Below, piece after piece: positions 1-6,050 of a DNA stretch of 7,344 nt (position 1 is the first letter of the stretch; every line of letters begins with the position of its first letter). Below the pieces are notes generated by a model. The model saw nothing but the letters and a program-made list of their open reading frames with translations. It was not told the DNA's origin and did not search any database. The DNA is from Campylobacter sp. (GTDB lineage: Bacteria; Campylobacterota; Campylobacteria; Campylobacterales; Campylobacteraceae). Both the position numbers and the translations under genes were made by a program. The stretch spans positions 1 to 7,344 of the forward strand of contig JAJQAF010000019.1 of NCBI GenBank assembly GCA_021203945.1, written 5' to 3'.

Positions 1-745
1 ATTTAAAATTTTCCGCAAATTTACCCCGTAAATACTCTATCCACTCATAGTTTTTGCTTAAACAATATTTTATGATTTGGATATTCGGATTTACAAGCTT
101 TATGTTTTTTTCAAGCTCGTTTATATCAAAATTTATATAAGGCAATAAATCGATCTTGCTTATCACGCAGATGTCTGAGCCGGCAAACATATTAGGATAT
201 TTTAGCGGTTTATCCTCGCCTTCGGTTACGCTTACTATGACTATACGTTTATGCTCTCCCAAATCAAACATCGCAGGACAGACTAAATTCCCCACATTTT
301 CAATAGCTAAAATGCTTTTGTTCTTTATATCAAGCTGTTTGCAGGCTCTTAAAATCATATCGGCGTCAAGATGGCAACCGTCGCCCGTATTTATCTGCAC
401 CGCTTGGGCGCCGGTCGCTTCTATCTTTTTGGCGTCGTTTAACGTTTGTTGATCGCCTTCTATAACGCTAAAATTTATCTCGTTTTTCAGCCGATTTATC
501 GTATCGACGAGCAAGCTTGTTTTACCGGCTCCGGGCGAGCTAACAAAATTTAGAGCCAAGATTTGATTTCGTTTGAAAAATTCTCTATTTTTGATCGCCA
601 GTTCATCGTTGAAATTTAGCACTTTTTGCTCTATATCAACGCTTTTTTCATGCTCGTTATGATGATCGTGGGCGTGAAATTTTACTCCGCTTAAATTTGT
701 TATTTTTACGCCGTTTTTGCTATCGCAGCCGCAGGTATCGCACAT
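1..745 (-). CDS. hypB: Hydrogenase/nickel maturation GTPase HypB (3' end beyond window)
   Basis: HypB is the cytoplasmic SIMIBI GTPase that works with HypA to insert nickel into the [NiFe]-hydrogenase large subunit. Translating the minus strand from the ATG at 745 gives 248 codons with no stop before the window edge. HypB proteins are usually about 240 to 290 residues, so only a few codons are likely missing. Visible motifs: the N-terminal CxxCGC nickel site (C2, C5, C7); a His-rich stretch at 24-32 (five His); the P-loop SSPGAGKTSL at 69-78; EGDQQT at 96-101; NTGDGCHLDA at 119-128, with C124/H125 as G-domain metal ligands; ENVGNLVCPA at 149-158, with metal ligand C156; and SVTEGEDKPLKYP at 172-184. 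The G4 motif reads SKID (196-199) instead of NKxD, and the C-terminal G5 region is short and divergent. The ribosome binding site AAGGA overlaps the hypA stop codon, so translation is probably coupled. The assignment is very secure; the exact end is not visible. Confidence 0.97.
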   Translation of the reverse strand, partial: MCDTCGCDSKNGVKITNLSGVKFHAHDHHNEHEKSVDIEQKVLNFNDELAIKNREFFKRNQILALNFVSSPGAGKTSLLVDTINRLKNEINFSVIEGDQQTLNDAKKIEATGAQAVQINTGDGCHLDADMILRACKQLDIKNKSILAIENVGNLVCPAMFDLGEHKRIVIVSVTEGEDKPLKYPNMFAGSDICVISKIDLLPYINFDINELEKNIKLVNPNIQIIKYCLSKNYEWIEYLRGKFAENFK

Positions 746-754
746 TTTTTTCCT

Positions 755-1096
755 TTATATTATATTAATAGAAACGATTTTAAACTCTCGCCCTTGCAAT
801 ATTGCAGGGTTTGAAGCGCCGCATTTCGGGCAAATATCGTAAATATTTAAAAGCTCATACGTATGAGAGCATTTAAGGCATTTGCCTAGCGCCTCAACGT
901 TTTGCACGCAAATCTCGGCATTTTCAAGCATAGTGCCTTTGCACGCTACGCTAAATGCAAACATCAAAGATTCATAGATAACGCCTGAAAATTTTCCAAG
1001 CGTTAAATCTAATCTTGTTATTCTAGTCGCGTTTTTTGTCTTTGCGTGCTCTTCGCAAAGTGCGATGATATGCCTTGCAAGACCGACTTCATGCAT
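755..1096 (-). CDS. hypA: Hydrogenase nickel incorporation protein HypA
   Basis: HypA is the small nickel metallochaperone that partners HypB in loading nickel into [NiFe]-hydrogenase; in some relatives such as Helicobacter it also serves urease. At 113 residues it has the family's normal length. The start is fixed by the N-terminal nickel ligands: Met1-His2-Glu3 must be the true N-terminus for the square-planar Ni site. The zinc domain has two CxxC pairs, C73-C76 and C89-C92. Residues 4-6 read VGL where many homologues have YSI or YSL, a tolerated variation. It starts two bases after the stop codon of the upstream flavoprotein gene (TAA-TT-ATG), with no clear Shine-Dalgarno sequence, which suggests reinitiation by terminating ribosomes. 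It is followed nine bases later by hypB. The function is confident; which hydrogenase it serves cannot be seen here. Confidence 0.97.
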   Translation of the reverse strand: MHEVGLARHIIALCEEHAKTKNATRITRLDLTLGKFSGVIYESLMFAFSVACKGTMLENAEICVQNVEALGKCLKCSHTYELLNIYDICPKCGASNPAILQGREFKIVSINII

Positions 1097-1098
1097 AA

Positions 1099-2247
1099 TT
1101 ATCGCTTGATTATCTCATTTGCCGCCCAGATACCCGAGATCGCCGCAGGCTCCATACCAAGTCCGTTATGATCGCCTGCCATATACAGTCCGTCTCCCAT
1201 ATCTTGATCTAAAACGATCGCCGGATAAGTATAAAGCGCCTCGCCCCAGTATTCTTGGTGCATTATCTCATACTTGTCGAAATACTCGCTAAAATTTAAC
1301 TCTTCGTTTGAAAATACTTCGTATTCACCGGCTTTGTTTAGTCGGCGTGAGATGAATATTATCGGTATGTCGTCGCTAAAAATATGCAAATCATTATGCG
1401 AATATTTTTCCTTTATCTCGCCTTTTACAAGATATGCGTAAAGCACCGAAGCGCTCCTGATTTTCGGCAAATTTAAAAGCTTTTTGGTTACTCCGGCGGG
1501 CGTTGCCATAACCACGTTTTTAGCTCTGAAAATTTCATCTTTATCGGTTTTTATAACGTAGTCGTTCGCGCTTTGTTTTTCAACGCTAATCACCGAGCTT
1601 ATCGTTACGTTTCCGATATCCTTTTGCACGGCGTTCGCGTCAAATTTAAACTGATAAATAGGCATAACAAGCCCTTGAACGCAGTTTAGATAATCAAGCG
1701 CGGTAAGCAAATTTACCTTTGAGCCCGTGCAACCAAAGGCAAATTTAGAGACCAAATCCTTGCAGACATCGTTTATGCCAAGCTCGTTTATGATCTCAGG
1801 AGCGCTTTTGTAAAATAGATCGTTCATAAAAGGATCTGTTTTAAGGGCGTCTTTTACCTGCATAGTTTCGCAATTTTTTTTGTAAATTTCATAATGATTT
1901 ATAAATTTTTTCATAAATTTTTTAAATTTATAAAGTTGACACACGTTTTTCAGCATTCTAAAACTAACCAGCGGAAAATACTCGTCTTTACTCGTATGAA
2001 GCATAATTTGCTTTGGTGATTGTATAAGCTTTGGGCCGGGTATTAAAAGCTGACGCACGTGATGATAGTTTTCAAAGTAAAACACGCCGCCAAAATTCAT
2101 CTCCACGCTTTCAACGTATTTTACTCTTCCGCCGATGTTATCGCTTATTAGCATAAACTCGCGTCCGGCTTCTTTAAGCTTTCTCGCACAAAATATTCCT
2201 GCCAAACCGCCTCCAACGATAACGGTCTCATAAAATTTCTCTTGCAT
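1099..2247 (-). CDS. FAD-dependent oxidoreductase, amine-oxidase/protoporphyrinogen-oxidase-like
   Basis: This 382-residue protein has the hallmarks of the flavin-containing amine oxidase/NAD(P)-binding Rossmann superfamily. The N-terminal dinucleotide-binding motif is VIVGGGLAGIFCARKL at residues 9-24. It is followed by the GGR flavin motif (39-41). The C-terminal FAD-binding segment GLYMAGDHNGLGMEPAAISG is at 353-372. It has no signal peptide or clear membrane helix, so it is probably cytoplasmic or peripheral to the membrane. A lysine- and phenylalanine-rich stretch around 104-117 is basic and could contact membrane or a partner; this is inference. The substrate is unknown; phytoene desaturases, polyamine oxidases and protoporphyrinogen oxidases share this fold. 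It lies between the ferredoxin-like gene (14-base gap) and hypA (2-base gap), with ribosome binding site AAAGGA six bases before ATG. This makes a redox role next to the Fe-S protein likely. The superfamily call is solid; any specific reaction would be a guess. Confidence 0.85.
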   Translation of the reverse strand: MQEKFYETVIVGGGLAGIFCARKLKEAGREFMLISDNIGGRVKYVESVEMNFGGVFYFENYHHVRQLLIPGPKLIQSPKQIMLHTSKDEYFPLVSFRMLKNVCQLYKFKKFMKKFINHYEIYKKNCETMQVKDALKTDPFMNDLFYKSAPEIINELGINDVCKDLVSKFAFGCTGSKVNLLTALDYLNCVQGLVMPIYQFKFDANAVQKDIGNVTISSVISVEKQSANDYVIKTDKDEIFRAKNVVMATPAGVTKKLLNLPKIRSASVLYAYLVKGEIKEKYSHNDLHIFSDDIPIIFISRRLNKAGEYEVFSNEELNFSEYFDKYEIMHQEYWGEALYTYPAIVLDQDMGDGLYMAGDHNGLGMEPAAISGIWAANEIIKR

Positions 2248-2261
2248 TTTTTATCCTTTGT

Positions 2262-3149
2262 TTAAAGTTGCAAATTTAATCCGTCAAAGTAATCTTTAAC
2301 GTCTTCTTTCATCGGTGTTTGGTTAAACATACTTAAAGCGTGCGTTTTATCGCATGAATCAATGCAAAGCCCGCAGCCCGAGCAATTATCGTCGATAATA
2401 ATCTTTTCGTCCAAGCTTATGCACTCGGTCGGACAAGTTTTTACGCATTTGCCGCACTTTACGCAAAGCTCATCATTTACCTTAGCCAGCCATCCTGACG
2501 ATTGAACCAGCATATGCGTGTCGGAACGTTTGGAAAATTTAAACGCCGCACAGCAGCAAGGACAGCAAAAGCAAATTTCTAAAAATTTTTGCATATCTTT
2601 ATCTTTTACGCCCCAAACATATTCTTCGACCTCAACCCAAAACGCTTTTGCCGCCAGTTTTAGTTCAATGCTTTTTCGTATATGTTTTAAGCATTCCTCC
2701 AAGCCGGCTTCATAGGCTATGCCGTTTTGCACAACCGCCCTCGCTCCCTCTCCTATAAACAAGCAGCCAAAGTCGGTCGGATAAGAGCGGCATTTAAACG
2801 TTTCCCTACACATACATGTTTTTATGATGGCTCTATAACTAGCTTGCGTTACGACCTTTGTTAGCAGCTCCAAGGGCAAAGTCTTTTGCTCCAAACTATC
2901 CTTTAAATCAATATTTAACGGCATTGAAAATCCTGCCGTATGGCGCTTGTCACCCATTTTAGCGACTTTTAAAATGGCATTGCCTACAAGCGGCGTTTTT
3001 ACATACGGAGCCGCAAAAATTATACTTTTGAAAAACATAACGCCGAATTTTTGTGACTTTGCGTCTTTTGCAGTTTTGCTTTTTATCCAGTCGTTTATGC
3101 CAAAAACGGCGCTTCGCGGCTTAAACGGAGGTTTAATATCACCTTGCAT
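2262..3149 (-). CDS. Cysteine-rich 2x[4Fe-4S] ferredoxin-like protein with an extra N-terminal Cys domain
   Basis: This 295-residue protein contains 20 cysteines. The C-terminal part is a bacterial-type ferredoxin domain with C229xxC232xxC235xxxC239P and C256xxC259xxC262xxxC266, expected to bind two [4Fe-4S] clusters. Ahead of it is a second conserved-looking cysteine region: CMCR at 112-115, then C120, C129 with GCLFIGEGAR (128-137), and the dense cluster CFCCPCCC at 193-200. I recall this CxCR...C...GCLF.GE.A...CCxCC pattern from uncharacterised ferredoxin-type proteins of anaerobes, where no function is established to my knowledge. The spacing could support one or more further Fe-S or other metal sites. 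No signal peptide is evident, and residues 36-65 are moderately hydrophobic. The ribosome binding site AAAAGGAT begins within the stop codon of the upstream SRPBCC gene, indicating coupled expression. It is probably the electron carrier for the flavoprotein encoded next. Confidence 0.85.
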   Translation of the reverse strand: MQGDIKPPFKPRSAVFGINDWIKSKTAKDAKSQKFGVMFFKSIIFAAPYVKTPLVGNAILKVAKMGDKRHTAGFSMPLNIDLKDSLEQKTLPLELLTKVVTQASYRAIIKTCMCRETFKCRSYPTDFGCLFIGEGARAVVQNGIAYEAGLEECLKHIRKSIELKLAAKAFWVEVEEYVWGVKDKDMQKFLEICFCCPCCCAAFKFSKRSDTHMLVQSSGWLAKVNDELCVKCGKCVKTCPTECISLDEKIIIDDNCSGCGLCIDSCDKTHALSMFNQTPMKEDVKDYFDGLNLQL

Positions 3150-3160
3150 TTTAAATCCTT

Positions 3161-3913
3161 TTAAAATTTATACGTTCCTTCGGACAAAGCCTTAACTCGT
3201 TTTAACATCTCTATATTCATAATGCAAGACGGCAACGAGAAAAAGTGCTTTGCCAAAAATGTTTTTACGGCGCCTCCTTGAGTTTTTACTTTCCAACGTA
3301 TAAGGACGCGAGTTTTCGTGCCGTTTTCAAGAGGTATGAAATTAAAATCCCAATTCCAAGCGGCGTATTCGCCTTTGTCTTTATCAAATGCAAAATCCAA
3401 AAACATCTCCCATTTGCCCTCAGGTAGCCTAAAATCCCTTACAAGTCCGTTAGTAACGAGCGTTATATGATCGTTCGGCTCAAACTCTTGCACTCTCATA
3501 CCCATACCGGACGGATGAAAGGTTACAAAATCTCCCGCTTGTAAATTTTGCCATTGCGGCTTAATGATGTAAGTATTGTAAATTTCAAATCCAAATAATC
3601 TTTCAAGCCAGTCAAAGCTATAAAATCCGCCTTTATCTTGCCCCATTTGCACGAAGTATTTAAACACGGTTTCAACAGGTGCGTTTATAGTAATGGCGTT
3701 TGTCATTACCTGCCAGCTTGGTTCGTCAGGGACATATTTATCGCCGTGAAGTTGCATATTTATCTCTTGCTTGTTTGCACCCCAAGTGTAGGCATACGGC
3801 AAAATAAATGCGTTATAGCAAGTAAAAGCAAGCAATAACAAAACGAGCGTTGTAGTAAATTTGCGTATTTTTGTGCTCCAACACAACTCTTTAAAAGTTT
3901 TGTTCTCTTTCAT
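3161..3913 (-). CDS. Membrane-anchored SRPBCC (START/polyketide-cyclase-fold) family protein
   Basis: This is a 250-residue protein with one hydrophobic segment at residues 19-38, preceded by six Lys/Arg residues. The positive-inside rule therefore puts the soluble part in the periplasm, anchored by an uncleaved helix. The rest matches a recognisable SRPBCC subgroup: YTWGANKQEI (42-51), LHGDKYVP (55-62), AITINAPVETVFKYFVQMGQ (73-92) and GGFYSFDWLERLFG (95-108), then a PxWQxLxxGD element and hydrophobic strands to the C-terminus. The fold makes a helix-grip cavity that binds lipids, sterols, quinones, aromatic polyketides and similar ligands; the ligand of this subgroup is not known to me. It is the first gene of the minus-strand operon, 11 bases ahead of the ferredoxin-like gene. 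The start is supported by AAGGAG seven bases upstream of ATG. The family call is good and the role is open. Confidence 0.85.
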   Translation of the reverse strand: MKENKTFKELCWSTKIRKFTTTLVLLLLAFTCYNAFILPYAYTWGANKQEINMQLHGDKYVPDEPSWQVMTNAITINAPVETVFKYFVQMGQDKGGFYSFDWLERLFGFEIYNTYIIKPQWQNLQAGDFVTFHPSGMGMRVQEFEPNDHITLVTNGLVRDFRLPEGKWEMFLDFAFDKDKGEYAAWNWDFNFIPLENGTKTRVLIRWKVKTQGGAVKTFLAKHFFSLPSCIMNIEMLKRVKALSEGTYKF

Positions 3914-3919
3914 AAATTT

Positions 3920-3925
3920 CTCCTT
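3920..3925 (-). promoter_or_regulatory. Ribosome binding site of the SRPBCC gene
   Basis: CTCCTT on the plus strand reads AAGGAG on the minus strand, six bases before the ATG at 3913. It is the strongest Shine-Dalgarno match in the operon and fixes the first start codon. Confidence 0.8.
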
Positions 3926-3950
3926 TTATAAAACTTATATTTCAAATGTA

Positions 3951-3956
3951 ATTGTA
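3951..3956 (-). promoter_or_regulatory. Candidate -10 box for the SRPBCC-ferredoxin-FAD-hypAB operon
   Basis: On the minus strand this reads TACAAT, one mismatch from TATAAT, preceded by the T-rich stretch ACTTTTTTCT. Campylobacter promoters often rely on an extended -10 and upstream T-rich periodicity rather than a -35 box, and no good -35 is seen here. Initiation near 3944 would give a leader of about 30 bases. TATAAG at 3934-3939 is an alternative, but it would leave the ribosome binding site almost at the transcript end. Confidence 0.35.
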
Positions 3957-4019
3957 AGAAAAAAGTGTTTTGCAATTGTCTTTGCGAAATCAAAATTTTT
4001 TAATAAGAATGTCGCTTAA

Positions 4020-4048
4020 TTGTAGCTTATAAAATTTAAGGCTATAAT
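4020..4048 (+). promoter_or_regulatory. Sigma70-type promoter of the response regulator/kinase genes
   Basis: A perfect -10 box TATAAT lies at 4043-4048. A partial -35 match, TTGTAG, lies at 4020-4025 with a 17-base spacer. Transcription would begin around 4053-4056, leaving a short leader of about 20 bases before the GTG start at 4076. This is the best promoter match in the window. Confidence 0.65.
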
Positions 4049-4051
4049 ATT

Positions 4052-4066
4052 CTCGCGGTTTGCGAG
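4052..4066 (+). promoter_or_regulatory. Small hairpin touching the response regulator ribosome binding site
   Basis: CTCGC (4052-4056) and GCGAG (4062-4066) form a 5-bp GC-rich stem with a GGTTT loop, extendable by a G-U pair in RNA. The right arm includes the first two bases of the Shine-Dalgarno sequence AGGAGG (4065-4070), which sits five bases before the GTG start. If the transcript begins upstream of 4052 the stem could damp translation. If it begins at 4055 or later the left arm is mostly lost, and the palindrome might instead be a DNA site. Confidence 0.4.
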
Positions 4067-4075
4067 GAGGCTAAT

Positions 4076-4798
4076 GTGGATAAAGATGCGTTGCGCAATA
4101 TTATAGAGCATTATAAAGATTTTAAAGTGCTTTACGTGGAAGACGAGACGGGCGTTAGAGAGCAGACTTTAAAACTGATGAAAATTTATTTTAAAGATAT
4201 ATTTGTAGCCGGCGACGGTCAAGAGGGATTGAAAATTTTTAAACGCGAGAAGATAGATATTGTATTTACCGATATTAATATGCCTAATATGGACGGACTA
4301 GCGATGATAGATGAAATACGAAAAATAAATTCATTCGTTCCTGTCATAGTATTTTCCGCATACGATCATCCCGAATATTTCTTGCAAACTATAAGAAACG
4401 GAGTTGTCGGCTATCTGTTAAAACCGTTTAAATTGGAAGAGATTTACGATCTGCTTAAGAAACTATACGATCAAAATCGCTTGGGAACGAATTTGCAAGA
4501 TAAATTTTCAAAATTAGAGCTTATAGACGGTTTTTATTGGGATGCAAAAACCCAAAGTCTATGTAAAAATAGTATGGAAATAGTGCTTTCCAAGCACGAA
4601 ATAGCTCTTTTTGATCTATTAACCAGCTCAAAAAGTAGAGTTTTTAGCAGTGAAGATATTGAAATAGCGGTATTTGACGATGATTATAGCGACAATAGGC
4701 GAGTAAGGAATTTATTGTCCAGACTAAATGCAAAAATAGGCACTCAGCTCATACAAAATATTTACGGCGAGGGGTATCGTTTAAAATGGCGACATTAG
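4076..4798 (+). CDS. Two-component response regulator, OmpR/PhoB family
   Basis: This 240-residue regulator has a receiver domain at about 15-130 and a winged-helix DNA-binding domain at about 145-238. The receiver shows the acidic pair E22/D23, phospho-acceptor D66 in FTDINMPNMDG, switch S94 and K116 in the LKPF motif. The DNA-binding domain ends with the typical wing motif IYGEGYRL. It is a cytoplasmic transcription factor activated by phosphorylation, almost certainly by the kinase encoded next. The start is GTG at 4076, chosen because AGGAGG lies five bases upstream. An ATG at 4074 overlaps it but is in another frame and stops after ten codons. The gene overlaps the kinase gene by 13 bases. 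Targets are unknown; the downstream porin gene and the divergent operon are the nearest candidates. Confidence 0.95.
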   Translation: MDKDALRNIIEHYKDFKVLYVEDETGVREQTLKLMKIYFKDIFVAGDGQEGLKIFKREKIDIVFTDINMPNMDGLAMIDEIRKINSFVPVIVFSAYDHPEYFLQTIRNGVVGYLLKPFKLEEIYDLLKKLYDQNRLGTNLQDKFSKLELIDGFYWDAKTQSLCKNSMEIVLSKHEIALFDLLTSSKSRVFSSEDIEIAVFDDDYSDNRRVRNLLSRLNAKIGTQLIQNIYGEGYRLKWRH

Positions 4799-5940
4799 CG
4801 CTTCTAAGACTTTCAAAAGAATTTCCGGTTATATTTAAACGTTCGTTTATAGCGATGTTTATCGTGGATAAAGACAATATTATCCTTGACGCAAACGATA
4901 TGTTTTGTAAAATTTTCGGATATGGGTATGATGAACTCATAGGTCAAAGCGTTAAAATTTTACACATAAACGATAAAAGTTATCAAAAATTTTATAAAAA
5001 AGCAAAGGACGATATAGATCAATATAGTACTACCTTGCTTGTTTATGAATTTAAGCATAAAAACGGCAATCATATTTGGTTGCGTATATCCGCAGATCTC
5101 GTTAAGGAGGCAAGAGAGACGACTTGGACTCTTACGGATATCACGGAACAGATTGAAAACGAGAATAAGATTCGCGAGCTAAACAAACATTTAAATGACG
5201 AAGTCAAACGGCAGCTTGAAATTTTAAGAGAAAAAGAAAAACAACTTCAATATCAGTCTCGTCTGGCTCAAATGGGCGAAATGCTAAATATGATAGCCCA
5301 TCAGTGGCGTCAGCCTCTAGCCGCAATCTCTGCAACTACGGGTTTTCTTACCGGAAAGTTGATGTTAGAGGATAGAGATAACGGCGAATTTTTAGACGAG
5401 ATTAAGCAAATAGAAGATTGTGCCATGTATTTGTCTAGAACTATTAGCGATTTTAGAAATTTCTTTAAATCAAGCAACAAAAAAGAGAATTTTATAATAG
5501 AAAACGTTATAGACGATATGTTAAAGATCATTTTGCCCATCCTTAACAGCAAAGGCATATGCGTGCAAACACAATATGAAAGCCAAAAAGAAATATTTAG
5601 TTATAAATTTGAGCTTGGACATGCGTTGTTAAATATAATCAAAAATGCCGAAGACGCATTGCTGGCAAATAGCATAAAAGAGCCTTTTATAAAAATTTCG
5701 ACTTCGTTTAAAAAGGGTAAAATTTATATAGATATAAAAGATAACGCGGGAGGTATAGCGCAAGATATTTTGCCGCACATTTTTGATCCGTATTTCTCCA
5801 CTAAAACTAAATCCGACGGAACCGGCATAGGATTATATATGTCTAAAACTATTATACAAAACCACTGTCAAGGCGCGATTTATGCGAGCAATTCCGCTTA
5901 TGGAGCCTGTTTTAGCATAGTATTACCCAATACGCTTTAA
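4786..5940 (+). CDS. Soluble PAS-domain sensor histidine kinase
   Basis: This 384-residue kinase has no membrane helix, so it senses a cytoplasmic signal. Domains in order: a PAS domain at about 12-120 (LDANDMFCKIFGYGYDELIG at 34-53, closing with WTLTDITEQ); a coiled coil at about 120-160; a dimerisation/H-box region with GEMLNMIAHQWRQPLAAIS and phospho-acceptor H172; and a complete HATPase domain. The ATPase motifs are the N box LLNIIKNAEDAL (281-292), G1 DNAGGI (319-324), F box FDPYFSTK (333-340) and G2 GTGIGL (345-350). All catalytic elements are intact. PAS domains commonly hold heme, flavin or small metabolites; the cofactor cannot be read from the sequence. The start lies inside the end of the regulator gene (13-base overlap). 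A GAGGGG eleven bases upstream is a rather distant ribosome binding site, consistent with translational coupling. Confidence 0.94.
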   Translation: MATLALLRLSKEFPVIFKRSFIAMFIVDKDNIILDANDMFCKIFGYGYDELIGQSVKILHINDKSYQKFYKKAKDDIDQYSTTLLVYEFKHKNGNHIWLRISADLVKEARETTWTLTDITEQIENENKIRELNKHLNDEVKRQLEILREKEKQLQYQSRLAQMGEMLNMIAHQWRQPLAAISATTGFLTGKLMLEDRDNGEFLDEIKQIEDCAMYLSRTISDFRNFFKSSNKKENFIIENVIDDMLKIILPILNSKGICVQTQYESQKEIFSYKFELGHALLNIIKNAEDALLANSIKEPFIKISTSFKKGKIYIDIKDNAGGIAQDILPHIFDPYFSTKTKSDGTGIGLYMSKTIIQNHCQGAIYASNSAYGACFSIVLPNTL

Positions 5941-5948
5941 GCAATTAA

Positions 5949-5988
5949 GAGACAATCTTTAAAATTTTTCTACCTTTTGCGAGACATT
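5949..5988 (+). repeat. Short direct repeat GAGACAAT / GAGACATT upstream of the porin gene
   Basis: The octamers at 5949-5956 and 5981-5988 differ at one base and are 32 bases apart, close to three helical turns. They lie just upstream of the porin -10 box. They might be regulator half-sites, but repeats this short occur by chance in AT-rich DNA. Confidence 0.2.
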
Positions 5989-6006
5989 ATCCAAACACTT
6001 TATTTT

Positions 6007-6012
6007 TATAAT
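6007..6012 (+). promoter_or_regulatory. -10 box of the FadL-family gene
   Basis: A perfect TATAAT sits 38 bases before the ATG at 6051, in a T-rich stretch and without a recognisable -35 box. Initiation near 6019 would give a leader of about 32 bases carrying the strong ribosome binding site AAGGAAGG at 6038-6045. The lack of a -35 would fit a promoter that needs an activator, or simply the usual Campylobacter promoter form. Confidence 0.5.
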
Positions 6013-6050
6013 TACATTAAAGTTTTTATTTTCTATAAAGGAAGGTTATC

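Noticed and set aside
156..452. 98-codon plus-strand reading frame
   Set aside because: It lies antisense within hypB, whose protein motifs are unmistakable. It has no ribosome binding site and no recognisable domain.
2518..2715. Plus-strand reading frame of 65 codons, and a similar one at 2947-3195
   Set aside because: Both are antisense to the cysteine-rich ferredoxin gene and have low-complexity translations that reflect its codon use.
3245..3838. Two plus-strand reading frames of 60 and 66 codons (3245-3427 and 3638-3838)
   Set aside because: Both lie opposite the SRPBCC gene, without start signals or family resemblance.
4749..5558. Minus-strand reading frames at 4749-4940 and 5310-5558
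   Set aside because: They are antisense to the kinase gene, whose PAS, H-box and ATPase motifs fully account for this region.
5941..5980. Possible terminator after the kinase gene
   Set aside because: The AAAATTTTT stretch cannot form a stable stem-loop, so no terminator is called between the kinase and porin genes.
3944..6020. AATTACATT shared between the operon promoter (minus strand, 3944-3952) and the region upstream of the porin gene (6010-6018)
   Set aside because: A nine-base AT-rich match between two intergenic regions is expected by chance; no second copy or symmetry supports a binding site.
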